In this document: positions 1-5,894 of the stretch, piece by piece
How the letters are laid out: the number at the start of each line of letters is the position of its first letter
Position numbering within the stretch: the stretch's first letter is position 1
Assembly: GCA_022865525.1 (NCBI GenBank)
Contig: JALHSV010000006.1
Coordinates: 1-6,813, forward strand
Origin: Thermodesulfovibrionales bacterium
Lineage (GTDB): Bacteria > Nitrospirota > Thermodesulfovibrionia > Thermodesulfovibrionales > SM23-35
Direction: 5' to 3'
DNA: 6,813 nucleotides
Program-made: the position numbers and the translations under genes
The notes under the pieces: generated by a model
Database searches by the model: none
Told to the model about the DNA's origin: nothing
What the model saw: only the letters and a program-made list of their open reading frames with translations

Positions 1-660
1 GAAAAGTTCTATCAATTTTGGATATTTATAGTCTCCGTAATATCCTTCAAGTTTGCAGAAATTTATTCCTTTTTTCATTGTGCATATTGTATCTACATTT
101 CTTAATTTATTATCAAACCCATTCCTTAGCAATTCACACTCCATTATTGGCTTATCAAATGCAATATTATGTGCGATTAAGAATTTTGCCCTGCCGAGTA
201 CTTCGATAAATTGAGAGTAAACAGATTTGGGATCAACACCTTTTTGCAGCATCGTATTATTATCAATCCCATGTATACTTGTTGCATCTGCTGGGATTTT
301 AATATCTTGCTTTAAGATGTATTCCTTATCTTCAATTAACTTCCCCTCATCATCAAAGAGGTACCACGCAATTTGTACAACATATGGCCAATTATCATAA
401 TCCTCTGGTCTTGCATTACGTTCGACTGGTAATCCTGTAGTTTCAGTATCAAAAACCAAGTACTTCCCCTTCTTCTTGTCTGATCTTTCGAAATCCGTGT
501 CGAACTTCTCTTGTCGTATAACTACTTCATTTTTAGAAGCTTTATCAAAATCAACCCTTGGCGAATTAATATGTTTTTTTACGGGAACAAGATTCTTCCT
601 TCTCAAATAAAAAAAGAACAATATCCCTATGACTATGATTATTAATACTAATAATTTCAT
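1..660 (-). CDS. Membrane-anchored DEDDh 3'-5' exonuclease (DnaQ/RNase T-like), C-terminus cut by window edge
   Basis: The minus-strand frame from 660 is open for all 220 codons to the window edge. Residues 1-18 (MKLLVLIIIVIGILFFFY) form one hydrophobic helix followed by LRRK, which predicts a membrane anchor with the rest in the cytoplasm. After a linker, residues 67-78 (YLVFDTETTGLP) are the ExoI motif with metal ligands Asp71 and Glu73. VVQIAW follows near 94, then IPADATSIHGI near 142-152, and ExoII HNIAFD at 164-169 with Asp169. The visible part ends at KLIEL, just where the ExoIII His and last Asp are expected, so that motif lies outside the window. The family removes nucleotides from DNA or RNA 3' ends using two metal ions. 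AGGTGA at 668-673 fixes the start, and an extended -10 promoter lies just upstream. Polymerase III epsilon subunits usually lack a membrane helix, so this is probably an accessory exonuclease. Substrate is unknown. Confidence 0.88.
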   Translation of the reverse strand, partial: MKLLVLIIIVIGILFFFYLRRKNLVPVKKHINSPRVDFDKASKNEVVIRQEKFDTDFERSDKKKGKYLVFDTETTGLPVERNARPEDYDNWPYVVQIAWYLFDDEGKLIEDKEYILKQDIKIPADATSIHGIDNNTMLQKGVDPKSVYSQFIEVLGRAKFLIAHNIAFDKPIMECELLRNGFDNKLRNVDTICTMKKGINFCKLEGYYGDYKYPKLIELF

Positions 661-701
661 ATTTTGTTCACCTAAGAAAGATTACCGATTGAAATATCCA
701 A

Positions 702-710
702 ATTATATCA
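702..710 (-). promoter_or_regulatory. Extended -10 promoter for the exonuclease gene
   Basis: Read on the minus strand, this is TGATATAAT: a perfect TATAAT hexamer with the TGn extension. It ends about 40 bases before the exonuclease start codon, leaving a leader of roughly 35 bases that contains the AGGTGA ribosome binding site. No good -35 box is seen, as is common for extended -10 promoters. The exonuclease can therefore be transcribed separately from the HEAT-repeat gene upstream. Confidence 0.5.
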
Positions 711-762
711 CTATCGCAAAGTGCACCTTCAGGATTCACTGGAACGCCTTGTTTCTTTCCGA

Positions 763-1851
763 TCAGTTGTTCGCAGGCTCTATCTTGAATTCGTCGTCCG
801 TATCAATAATTCGCCAGCCAGCCTTGCGGATTTCATTGCGTATCAACGCTGCACGACCTGGAGCCTCAAGATCAATGGCTGCATAAGGTCTTAGACTGCG
901 GGCGTAGCCATTTTCAAGCAGGTAGCGGACGGCAAGCTCTCGATGCCCGGGGGTCTGAGAATGAAGCATCTCCAGACATAGTGGAATTTTTTCTTGTGGT
1001 CCAGCAGCAATATATCGCGCATAAATCAGCGATTCTTTATAGCCACGGCTCCAGGCCAAAGAGGATGGCGCACGGCCTTCGAACTCCTCGGGGGTAGTGA
1101 TCTCTGCCAGAGCAAACATGAGGGCATCGCGTGAATTAGCCGGGGGGCCGGATGCCAACATCTGACTGACGGGTTCCAGGACGGTTTTATCACCCAGGCG
1201 TGCAAGCACAAATAAACCGGCGGTTCGTCTTTCCGGGTCAGGATCTGCGCGAAGTGACTCAGCGTAGCGACGTCCTCGCGGGTCACGGTGCAGTCCGAAC
1301 CATGTGAATGCCATTCGGCGCGTATTCCAATTTTCATTAATATCGGTGGCGATGTCAATAATTAAGGCCGCGGATTCCTCAGTAACCGGAAGAAGGGCCA
1401 GGATGAAAAGAGCATCGCGGCGTAGAGGACTTTTTTTGTCTTTCTTGATGAGCTCAAGAACGACAGAAACGGAGCTTTTCTCGGAAAGATAACCCATAAC
1501 CTGCAGAAGGCGCAGGGCGTGTAATGGCTCAATTTCGGGTGATCTTAGAGCGGCATGAATAGCAGGTAGTGCAACAGGGCCACGGTCGATTAATCGGGGA
1601 CCGACCCGGTCTCCATCGCCTCCGGCAAGTGCGGCTACGTCCTCCTCAATTGTCGGTATGGGCCCCTTGTTTCGGAACATTTTTCTCATCTCGATCCAGT
1701 TTTCCGGGACGATTTCATGCTGAGCAAATATATTATGAGGAGATGAGGATAGCAGGCCGATAATGAGCACAAGGGAAAGCAAAGGAAGAAGGATGCGAGT
1801 CAAATGTGCAATGTTCTGAGATTTGCCCATAATTACAATTTTATCACTCAT
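763..1851 (-). CDS. Exported HEAT-repeat protein
   Basis: This 362-residue protein starts with a signal peptide: a charged N-terminus, a hydrophobic core at about 20-34 (ILLPLLSLVLIIGLL) and a likely signal peptidase I site after NIFA (residue 43). The mature part is alpha-helical with HEAT-like pairs. The clearest are residues 91-165 (GPVALPAIHAALRS, then LRRDALFILALLP) and 204-232 (DPERRTAGLFVLARLGD followed by VLEPVSQML); further helices run to about 345. HEAT repeats are protein-binding scaffolds. No catalytic motif is seen, so the role may be in assembly or binding in the periplasm or at the surface. The ATG at 1851 is preceded by AGGA with a rather long 12-base gap. An ATG at codon 8 lacks any ribosome binding site. 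The gene is clearly richer in G+C than the flanking genes, which may mean a different history. The HEAT fold is inferred from helix pattern only. Confidence 0.75.
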   Translation of the reverse strand: MSDKIVIMGKSQNIAHLTRILLPLLSLVLIIGLLSSSPHNIFAQHEIVPENWIEMRKMFRNKGPIPTIEEDVAALAGGDGDRVGPRLIDRGPVALPAIHAALRSPEIEPLHALRLLQVMGYLSEKSSVSVVLELIKKDKKSPLRRDALFILALLPVTEESAALIIDIATDINENWNTRRMAFTWFGLHRDPRGRRYAESLRADPDPERRTAGLFVLARLGDKTVLEPVSQMLASGPPANSRDALMFALAEITTPEEFEGRAPSSLAWSRGYKESLIYARYIAAGPQEKIPLCLEMLHSQTPGHRELAVRYLLENGYARSLRPYAAIDLEAPGRAALIRNEIRKAGWRIIDTDDEFKIEPANN

Positions 1852-2167
1852 AACAAATTATTATCCTGGGCTGTATAACATCCGATACGGAATATTATCT
1901 GACCGACAAGTGACTATCCAGTTTCTGTTCATCTCCGCAAATATTAGCATAGTATGCTGATTTCTAAGACAAAATGCGGGGTTGCTAACTCAATATCATG
2001 AGTGTCGGGATGATAACCTGCCAATGCGATAACTCACTCTTAAATTAAATACGGTTCACAAATACCAAATGTAATATTCACACCTCCCTGCCCAAGCGGT
2101 GTGGACTGCAGGAAGGATTGTTGTCTCCGAACCAATAACGTGGCACCGCGTGTATTTCAAATAAGCG
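1852..2167. other. Gene-free stretch upstream of the HEAT-repeat gene
   Basis: No open frame here looks like a gene. On the minus strand the stretch is the leader and promoter region of the HEAT-repeat gene and the 3' flank of the kinase gene. No convincing -35/-10 pair was found; a TGCTAATAT string overlapping the palindrome at 1946-1958 is a weak extended -10 candidate. The kinase gene has no hairpin-plus-T-run terminator here. On the plus strand, 2131-2150 contains a T-box-like motif, listed separately. Confidence 0.6.
1946..1958. promoter_or_regulatory. 13-base palindrome upstream of the HEAT-repeat gene
   Basis: AGCATA-G-TATGCT is a perfect inverted repeat with a one-base centre, about 95 bases before the start codon of the HEAT-repeat gene. 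It overlaps the only, weak, -10 candidate there. Its symmetry and place would suit an operator for a dimeric regulator, but a short palindrome can occur by chance in AT-rich DNA. Confidence 0.25.
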
Positions 2168-2182
2168 TCATTCCGTCACGCC
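2131..2182 (+). promoter_or_regulatory. Possible T-box-like motif, orphan
   Basis: The plus strand at 2140-2150 reads GTGGCACCGCG, matching the T-box core GTGGNACCGCG at every fixed position. It is preceded by GAAC at 2129-2132, as is frequent in T-box leaders. The bases after it can fold into a hairpin (GCGTGTA with TAAGCGT, 2147-2168) that uses G-U pairs allowed only in plus-strand RNA. GCGTG at 2147-2151 can instead pair with CACGC at 2178-2182. Against this, no stem I or specifier loop was recognised, there is no T-run, and the downstream DNA is the 3' end of a gene on the opposite strand. CACCGC also pairs with GCGGTG at 2096-2101. It may be a decayed leader or chance. Confidence 0.2.
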
Positions 2183-4051
2183 AGTTGTGGACGGAGTATT
2201 ATTTAATAAATAGCTCTCTTTTTTCTTTTTCTGATGAACCGGTATCTCTACAGTCACTGAGGTGCCCTTCCCATGAACACCTTTAATTATACTATTGCCA
2301 TTCAAGATCTTGGCACGCTCTCCGATTCCCATGAGTCCATATGATTTAGGATGAGCAATCTCTTCTTTTGTAATTCCTTTTCCGTTATCTTTTACCGTCA
2401 GTTTTATCTTCCCCTCTTTCTCTTTTAAACTCACAGTAACTTGTGTTGCCTTTGCATGACGTGCGACATTAGTAAGCGTCTCCTGGAAAATACGAAAGAT
2501 AGCTGTATTTCGATCTCTATCAAGAATGATATCCTCAGAATCAAGTGCCACTTTACACTTGATTCCCGTTTGTTTCTGAAATTCTTCTGCCTGCCATTCA
2601 ATGGCTGCAGCAAGACCTAAATCATCTAAGATTCCAGGTCTTAAATCAGTAGCAATCCTTTTCATTGTTTCGATAGTTCTATCAATTGCTTTCAGCATTG
2701 TATTTATTTTCTCAGTCATTGGGTTTTGACCCACAGGCAATTTCTTTTTCAACCACGTCAAGTCCATTTTTAAAACTGTCAATGTTTGTGCAAGTTCATC
2801 GTGAATCTCACGAGCTATATTTGTCCTTTCTATCTCTGCCACTTTCTGTGCATATGCAGTGAGATTTCGTAGCTGTTGTTCGCTTTTCCGCAATTCCTCC
2901 TCAACTCGTTTTCTTTTGCTAATGTCAGTAAATAATGCAAGCAAATGGGGTTGGTCTTCAAATTGGAAAGGAACAAATCGACATGCGAACCAGACTTCTT
3001 TCCCAAACGTGCTGACTACATTAATATCCATAGTTTTTACAGTACCTGTAGCTAATACATCTTCTGCTGCTTCCAACATTCCCGACCTTTTCCATGATTC
3101 GAGACGACGAAAATCCTGCTTGAGTAACTTCTCAACGGTACCTCCGACCATCTTAGCAATAGCATCATTAGCTGAAACACATTGTCCTGATGCTTTGAAT
3201 GTAACGATACCAATCGGTGATGTCCTAAGAATTGTTTTATTAAAGGTAAGTGCATCGGTGATAAGCCTCTCCGCTTTTTTACGCTCCGTAATATCGCGAA
3301 CATGCTGTACTACCCAAACTACCTTACCAGTGCTATCAAAAACCGGGCTTGCCGAGATTTCCTTGTAGCTGCCATCTACAGGGTTTTGATCTTCATAGAT
3401 CCTAAATTTACCATCAATAAAGGTTTCTTTTGGCGGACAATACTCACAAGGCGCTTTTAAATATTTAAAGACTTCATAACAATAAGGATGACCAAGACGT
3501 TTCTCCTTGGGAATAAATTCGTGTTCTTTCCAGTTACTGTAGACAACGCGTAAGTCTTTATCGATTACTATCAATAAGCCATCGAGGGCAGCGAATATGC
3601 TCGTAAGGAGATTTTCAGTTTTCTTTAATGATTCATCTACGCGTTTGCGTTCTGTAACATCTCTTACAACCTCAATGCCTGCTATAATCTTTCCTTTTGT
3701 ATCCTTTAGCGGAGAAGAAGTTATCTCGAAATATCTTGTTTCCTTGTCAGTTTGCAGTTCCCTCAGAACTTTGTGAACTGCACCATCCTTGAAAGTGAGA
3801 GCTAAATTGCAACCATCGCACACATCCTCTCTTTTTTTGTAAGCCTTATAGCAGTATTCACCTACATGGTCTCCAAATATCTTTCGATGGACTTTATTTT
3901 CATAAATAATCTTGAAAGTTCTGTCCTGAACGCTAATAGCATCTCCTATAGCTTCAAGAATTACCTCTGATTTGGCTATTTCCTCTAATAGCCGTATAGG
4001 TGTGCTTCGGACTTTTTCTTGGTGGGTACTCGGTTTTTTCTTGTCAGCCAT
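2168..4051 (-). CDS. Soluble three-PAS sensor histidine kinase, NarL/HPK7 (HisKA_3) type
   Basis: The 627-residue protein has no membrane helix, so it should sense a cytoplasmic signal. Domain order: PAS1 about 27-136 ending in EVVRDVTERKR, PAS2 about 146-261 ending in VRDITERKK, PAS3 about 267-384 ending in LFTDISKRKR, a short coiled coil, HisKA_3 about 405-475 and HATPase_c about 510-610. The phosphoacceptor is His417 in AREIHDELAQ. ATP-site motifs are Asn528 (TLTNVARHA), DNGKGI from Asp555, GLMGIGERA and GKGTSVTVEIP. Kinases of this class normally phosphorylate a NarL/FixJ-type DNA-binding response regulator; none is in the window. PAS1 has Cys67, Cys78 and Cys81, and PAS2 has Cys191, Cys202 and Cys205, with identical spacing, which could bind a metal or react to redox state. 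The ATG at 4051 follows TGAGGT. The gene diverges from the DUF350-NlpC pair, and its promoter carries an inverted repeat in the spacer. Confidence 0.93.
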   Translation of the reverse strand: MADKKKPSTHQEKVRSTPIRLLEEIAKSEVILEAIGDAISVQDRTFKIIYENKVHRKIFGDHVGEYCYKAYKKREDVCDGCNLALTFKDGAVHKVLRELQTDKETRYFEITSSPLKDTKGKIIAGIEVVRDVTERKRVDESLKKTENLLTSIFAALDGLLIVIDKDLRVVYSNWKEHEFIPKEKRLGHPYCYEVFKYLKAPCEYCPPKETFIDGKFRIYEDQNPVDGSYKEISASPVFDSTGKVVWVVQHVRDITERKKAERLITDALTFNKTILRTSPIGIVTFKASGQCVSANDAIAKMVGGTVEKLLKQDFRRLESWKRSGMLEAAEDVLATGTVKTMDINVVSTFGKEVWFACRFVPFQFEDQPHLLALFTDISKRKRVEEELRKSEQQLRNLTAYAQKVAEIERTNIAREIHDELAQTLTVLKMDLTWLKKKLPVGQNPMTEKINTMLKAIDRTIETMKRIATDLRPGILDDLGLAAAIEWQAEEFQKQTGIKCKVALDSEDIILDRDRNTAIFRIFQETLTNVARHAKATQVTVSLKEKEGKIKLTVKDNGKGITKEEIAHPKSYGLMGIGERAKILNGNSIIKGVHGKGTSVTVEIPVHQKKKKESYLLNNTPSTTGVTE

Positions 4052-4105
4052 TTCAATACCTCATTGAGGCTAACTCATCAAAATTAATTTGCCGATTTTG
4101 GTTAA

Positions 4106-4134
4106 AATATACCCCTTTATTGAAGGGTTGTAAA
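4106..4134 (-). promoter_or_regulatory. Sigma70-type promoter of the histidine kinase gene
   Basis: On the minus strand, TTTACA (4129-4134, five of six to TTGACA) and TATATT (4106-4111, five of six to TATAAT) are separated by exactly 17 bases. Transcription should begin near 4099, giving a leader of about 48 bases that contains the TGAGGT ribosome binding site. The 17-base spacer contains an inverted repeat, described separately. Confidence 0.6.
4114..4128. promoter_or_regulatory. Inverted repeat inside the kinase promoter spacer (operator candidate)
   Basis: On the plus strand, CCTTTATTGAAGGG around 4113-4127 is part of a CCCTT-n5-AAGGG inverted repeat. It lies almost wholly between the -35 and -10 boxes of the kinase promoter. 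A protein bound there would block RNA polymerase, so the place fits a repressor operator. It is short, and the regulator is unknown. Confidence 0.35.
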
Positions 4135-4139
4135 CTGTT

Positions 4140-4185
4140 TATTTCAGGAGGAAGGATTAAACCAAAAATCCTTCCTCCTGAAATA
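4140..4185. repeat. Perfect 19-bp inverted repeat with 8-base loop
   Basis: Bases 4140-4158 are exactly complementary in reverse to 4167-4185, and the loop is AAACCAAA. One arm contains AGGAGGAAGG and the other CCTTCCTCCT. The repeat ends five bases upstream of the -35 box of the kinase promoter and about 55 bases upstream of the -10 box of the divergent promoter. By those promoter calls it lies outside both transcripts. No run of T follows on either side, so it does not look like an intrinsic terminator. It could be a binding site, a cruciform-forming element or a small mobile repeat. Confidence 0.9.
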
Positions 4186-4208
4186 GTCTTTGGGCAACAA
4201 TAAATCAA

Positions 4209-4225
4209 TCCAGTTTGCAACTGGA
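4209..4225. promoter_or_regulatory. 7-3-7 palindrome at the -35 position of the DUF350 promoter
   Basis: TCCAGTT-TGC-AACTGGA is a perfect inverted repeat. It covers about -46 to -30 relative to the predicted start near 4255, where the extended -10 promoter lacks a good -35 box. This is the usual site for an activator touching RNA polymerase, though a repressor would also work. The cognate regulator is unknown; the divergent kinase's response regulator is one possibility. Confidence 0.4.
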
Positions 4226-4239
4226 AGTCAATAACATTC

Positions 4240-4248
4240 TGATATAAT
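4240..4248 (+). promoter_or_regulatory. Extended -10 promoter of the DUF350-NlpC operon
   Basis: TGATATAAT is a perfect -10 hexamer with the TGn extension, identical to the one before the exonuclease gene. No good -35 box is found at 16-18 bases; that position is taken by the palindrome at 4209-4225. A start near 4255 gives a leader of about 38 bases with GGAGG at 4281-4285. Confidence 0.6.
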
Positions 4249-4292
4249 AAGGCAGATATCGATCTTTAATGTTCACAATTGGAGGTTATATC

Positions 4293-4499
4293 ATGGATCT
4301 TCTCAATTATTCACTCTCTATTTTAATCTCATTACTCATAGGGCTTGCCGGTTTTATTATTGCCTACAAGATATTCGACTGGATGACTCCCGGTGTTCAT
4401 TTCTCCGACCAATTAAAAGCGGACAACAAATCCGTGGCTATTTTTCTTGCCGGTCTTTTTATAGGCTTAGGCCTTCTTCTTGGTAATGCGATCAAATGA
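4293..4499 (+). CDS. Small DUF350-like membrane protein
   Basis: This 68-residue protein is made of two hydrophobic helices, about residues 5-25 (NYSLSILISLLIGLAGFIIAY, part) and 49-66 (VAIFLAGLFIGLGLLLGN), joined by a polar loop with FDWMTPGVHFSDQL. The pattern of a conserved Asn (DNKSVAIFLAG) entering a glycine-rich second helix is what is seen in DUF350 membrane proteins, whose function is not known. An in-frame ATG lies eight codons earlier at 4269, but GGAGG at 4281-4285 sits seven bases before the ATG at 4293, which decides the start. The stop overlaps the next gene by ATGA, so the two are likely made together. The family call is from the sequence pattern. Confidence 0.75.
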   Translation: MDLLNYSLSILISLLIGLAGFIIAYKIFDWMTPGVHFSDQLKADNKSVAIFLAGLFIGLGLLLGNAIK

Positions 4500-4963
4500 T
4501 ACGACATCTTTTCATCCTCTTTTCATCTCTCCTTATCGGAGGCTTCCTCTTCACTTCGGGGATTGCACAGCCTTTACAGGAAGCCGACCAATCAAAGACA
4601 GTGTGGGGCACAATCCAGAGAACAGTCGAAAAACATCTGGGCAGACCATATGTATGGGGTACTTTTGGTCTGAAGAGCTTTGACTGTTCAGGTTTTATCT
4701 GGCGCATTATGGCTGAAAACAGGCTTCACGTGAAGAGAACAACCGCAAGAAAACTCTATACGAGCCTTCCCCGTACTCCGAAAGACAGTTTTTATGACTC
4801 TGGGGCACTTGTATTTTTCGATAATCTGAAACATGTCGGTATTGTGAAAGACAGGGAATCTTTTTACCATGCTCAGGTCAGCAAAGGCACGAACCTCTCA
4901 GCCTTTGACCCATACTGGCGCCGCAAAATCTGTGGATTCAGAAGATTCCCGACACAGTTATAA
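4496..4963 (+). CDS. Exported NlpC/P60 cysteine peptidase
   Basis: This 155-residue protein has a signal peptide: MIRH, a hydrophobic core at 5-19 and a probable cut after SGIA (residue 24). The rest is one NlpC/P60 domain. PYVWG at 51-55 precedes the catalytic Cys64 in FDCSGF. His113 in KHVGIV is the base, and His125 in FYHAQ takes the third, polar position. The family cuts bonds within peptidoglycan stem peptides, usually after the D-glutamyl residue, so the likely site of action is the periplasmic cell wall. It lacks the SH3 or LysM wall-binding modules found in larger relatives and is close to the size of a bare domain with an export signal. No separate ribosome binding site is evident; the ATGA overlap with the DUF350-like gene suggests coupled translation. 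Spr/MepS-like is a reasonable comparison, but the exact bond is unknown. Confidence 0.9.
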   Translation: MIRHLFILFSSLLIGGFLFTSGIAQPLQEADQSKTVWGTIQRTVEKHLGRPYVWGTFGLKSFDCSGFIWRIMAENRLHVKRTTARKLYTSLPRTPKDSFYDSGALVFFDNLKHVGIVKDRESFYHAQVSKGTNLSAFDPYWRRKICGFRRFPTQL

Positions 4964-5107
4964 TAAGTCGCTGAACAGTTCACCTTATGTGAGAGAGCGG
5001 TTTTGCTGGCTAATGCAACAAATTTGTTCTCAAGCTTAATAACGTATTGTGGTCGTTTGCTCCTTCCTTGTACTATTAAAAAATCTTTTTTGTATTATGG
5101 CTGAACA

Positions 5108-5362
5108 TTACAAGTGATAATCTTTTAAAGAATGATCTGTGGAAATGTTGAGACACGGAGACGAATACTTCGTTAGGTCGATGGAAAATTCTCTCTTGAT
5201 ACAATTATCATTTTCACAATAAGCATCTGTATACATTATTGATATTTTCCGCTCATCATTCCAATTAATTGAGTCAAGATTACCAACCCCATTGATTACT
5301 AACAGAGGTTTTTTGAGTGCGATTAGATTTTTGTGAAAAAGATCATAACTCCATGTTTTGCT
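5108..5362 (-). pseudogene. Out-of-frame 3' part of the beta-propeller-like gene
   Basis: From 5362 to the TAA at 5108-5110, one frame is open for 84 codons (SKTWSYDLFHKN to the end, STDHSLKDYHL). It has no start of its own and lies one base out of phase with the gene upstream on the same strand. Removing one G from the G4 run at 5364-5367 joins the two as NWVGSKTWSYDL and gives a 261-residue protein. The tail contains INWNDERKISIMY followed by two cysteines and an Arg, repeating KWNQENNIVHVY with two cysteines and an Arg in the upstream part. This is strong evidence that both parts are one protein. The break is either a real one-base mutation or a homopolymer sequencing error. Confidence 0.85.
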
Positions 5363-5894
5363 GCCCCACCCAATTAATCGTGTAAATTAAGAGATATCGC
5401 CCGGTAGGGGAAATATTAATTGGTGAACCTCCAATTTCTAATAAAGTATTTCCTTCAATATTTAATAGTCTTGCTGCCATACAGCCAGAACCACATCCAT
5501 AAACATGTACAATATTATTTTCTTGATTCCATTTCACATCTCCGCCAAATCCCAGAAAAAGATTTCTAACCAGTTTCATCTTCTGTAAATCAAATATCTT
5601 TAATACTCTTGGGGAAAAATCCTCATGCCACACAAAAACATATTTTTGATCATGTGTGCTTTTATATGCATAAATATGATGAGGCTTATTGAATTTTGTG
5701 AGATTTTCCCACGTACCCTCTTTCCAAACAAAGATATTCCTTATGTGATTCTGCGCTTCTACCATTTCCAAGCCCTTATCTGCCAATAACGAGGGATTTT
5801 TTTCAGAGCAGAATATGTTGGTAGGCAAAATAAAGAGACTGATGATATAAATAATGGGAATAAAAGACACAGATGCCTGATAATTATTTTTCAT
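5343..5894 (-). CDS. Exported beta-propeller-like protein, truncated by a frameshift
   Basis: As it stands, the gene encodes 183 residues. A signal peptide covers about 1-30, with its core at 11-24 (FIPIIYIISLFILP). The mature part has beta-propeller-like blades: KYVFVWHEDFSPRVLKIFDL near 84-103, VKWNQENNIVHVYGCGSGC at 120-138 with Cys134 and Cys138, and ISPTGRYLLIYTINW at 161-175. After Val176-Gly177 the frame goes wrong in a G4 run and stops seven codons later; the true continuation lies one base out of phase. The ATG overlaps the TGA of the upstream gene as ATGA, and AGAGG precedes it, so it is the last gene of the right-hand operon. No known family was recognised, and the propeller fold is inferred from the repeated strand pattern. 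Function is unknown; a periplasmic ligand-binding or quality-control role would be a guess. Confidence 0.75.
   Translation of the reverse strand: MKNNYQASVSFIPIIYIISLFILPTNIFCSEKNPSLLADKGLEMVEAQNHIRNIFVWKEGTWENLTKFNKPHHIYAYKSTHDQKYVFVWHEDFSPRVLKIFDLQKMKLVRNLFLGFGGDVKWNQENNIVHVYGCGSGCMAARLLNIEGNTLLEIGGSPINISPTGRYLLIYTINWVGQQNMEL

Noticed and set aside
629..886. Plus-strand open frame of 85 codons
   Set aside because: It runs antisense through the start of the exonuclease gene and the end of the HEAT-repeat gene, has no domain pattern and lacks a ribosome binding site.
2859..3368. Plus-strand open frame of 169 codons
   Set aside because: It lies wholly antisense inside the PAS region of the histidine kinase, and its residues follow from the complement of that coding sequence.
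4059..4069. CCTCATTGAGG palindrome at the kinase ribosome binding site
   Set aside because: As RNA the loop would be one base, so only a three-pair stem could form, and eleven bases is short for an operator. Not enough to call.
4492..4707. Minus-strand open frame of 71 codons
   Set aside because: It is antisense to the NlpC/P60 gene, whose catalytic motifs make the plus strand the coding one.
4974..5029. Short palindromes TGAACAGTTCA and AACAAATTTGTT after the NlpC/P60 gene
   Set aside because: Both are short, lie downstream of both genes in a convergent gap, and have no T-run or neighbouring promoter to give them meaning.
5078..5091. A6-TC-T6 as a bidirectional terminator in the convergent gap
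   Set aside because: The loop would be two bases and the stem has no G-C pairs, so a stable terminator hairpin cannot be supported.
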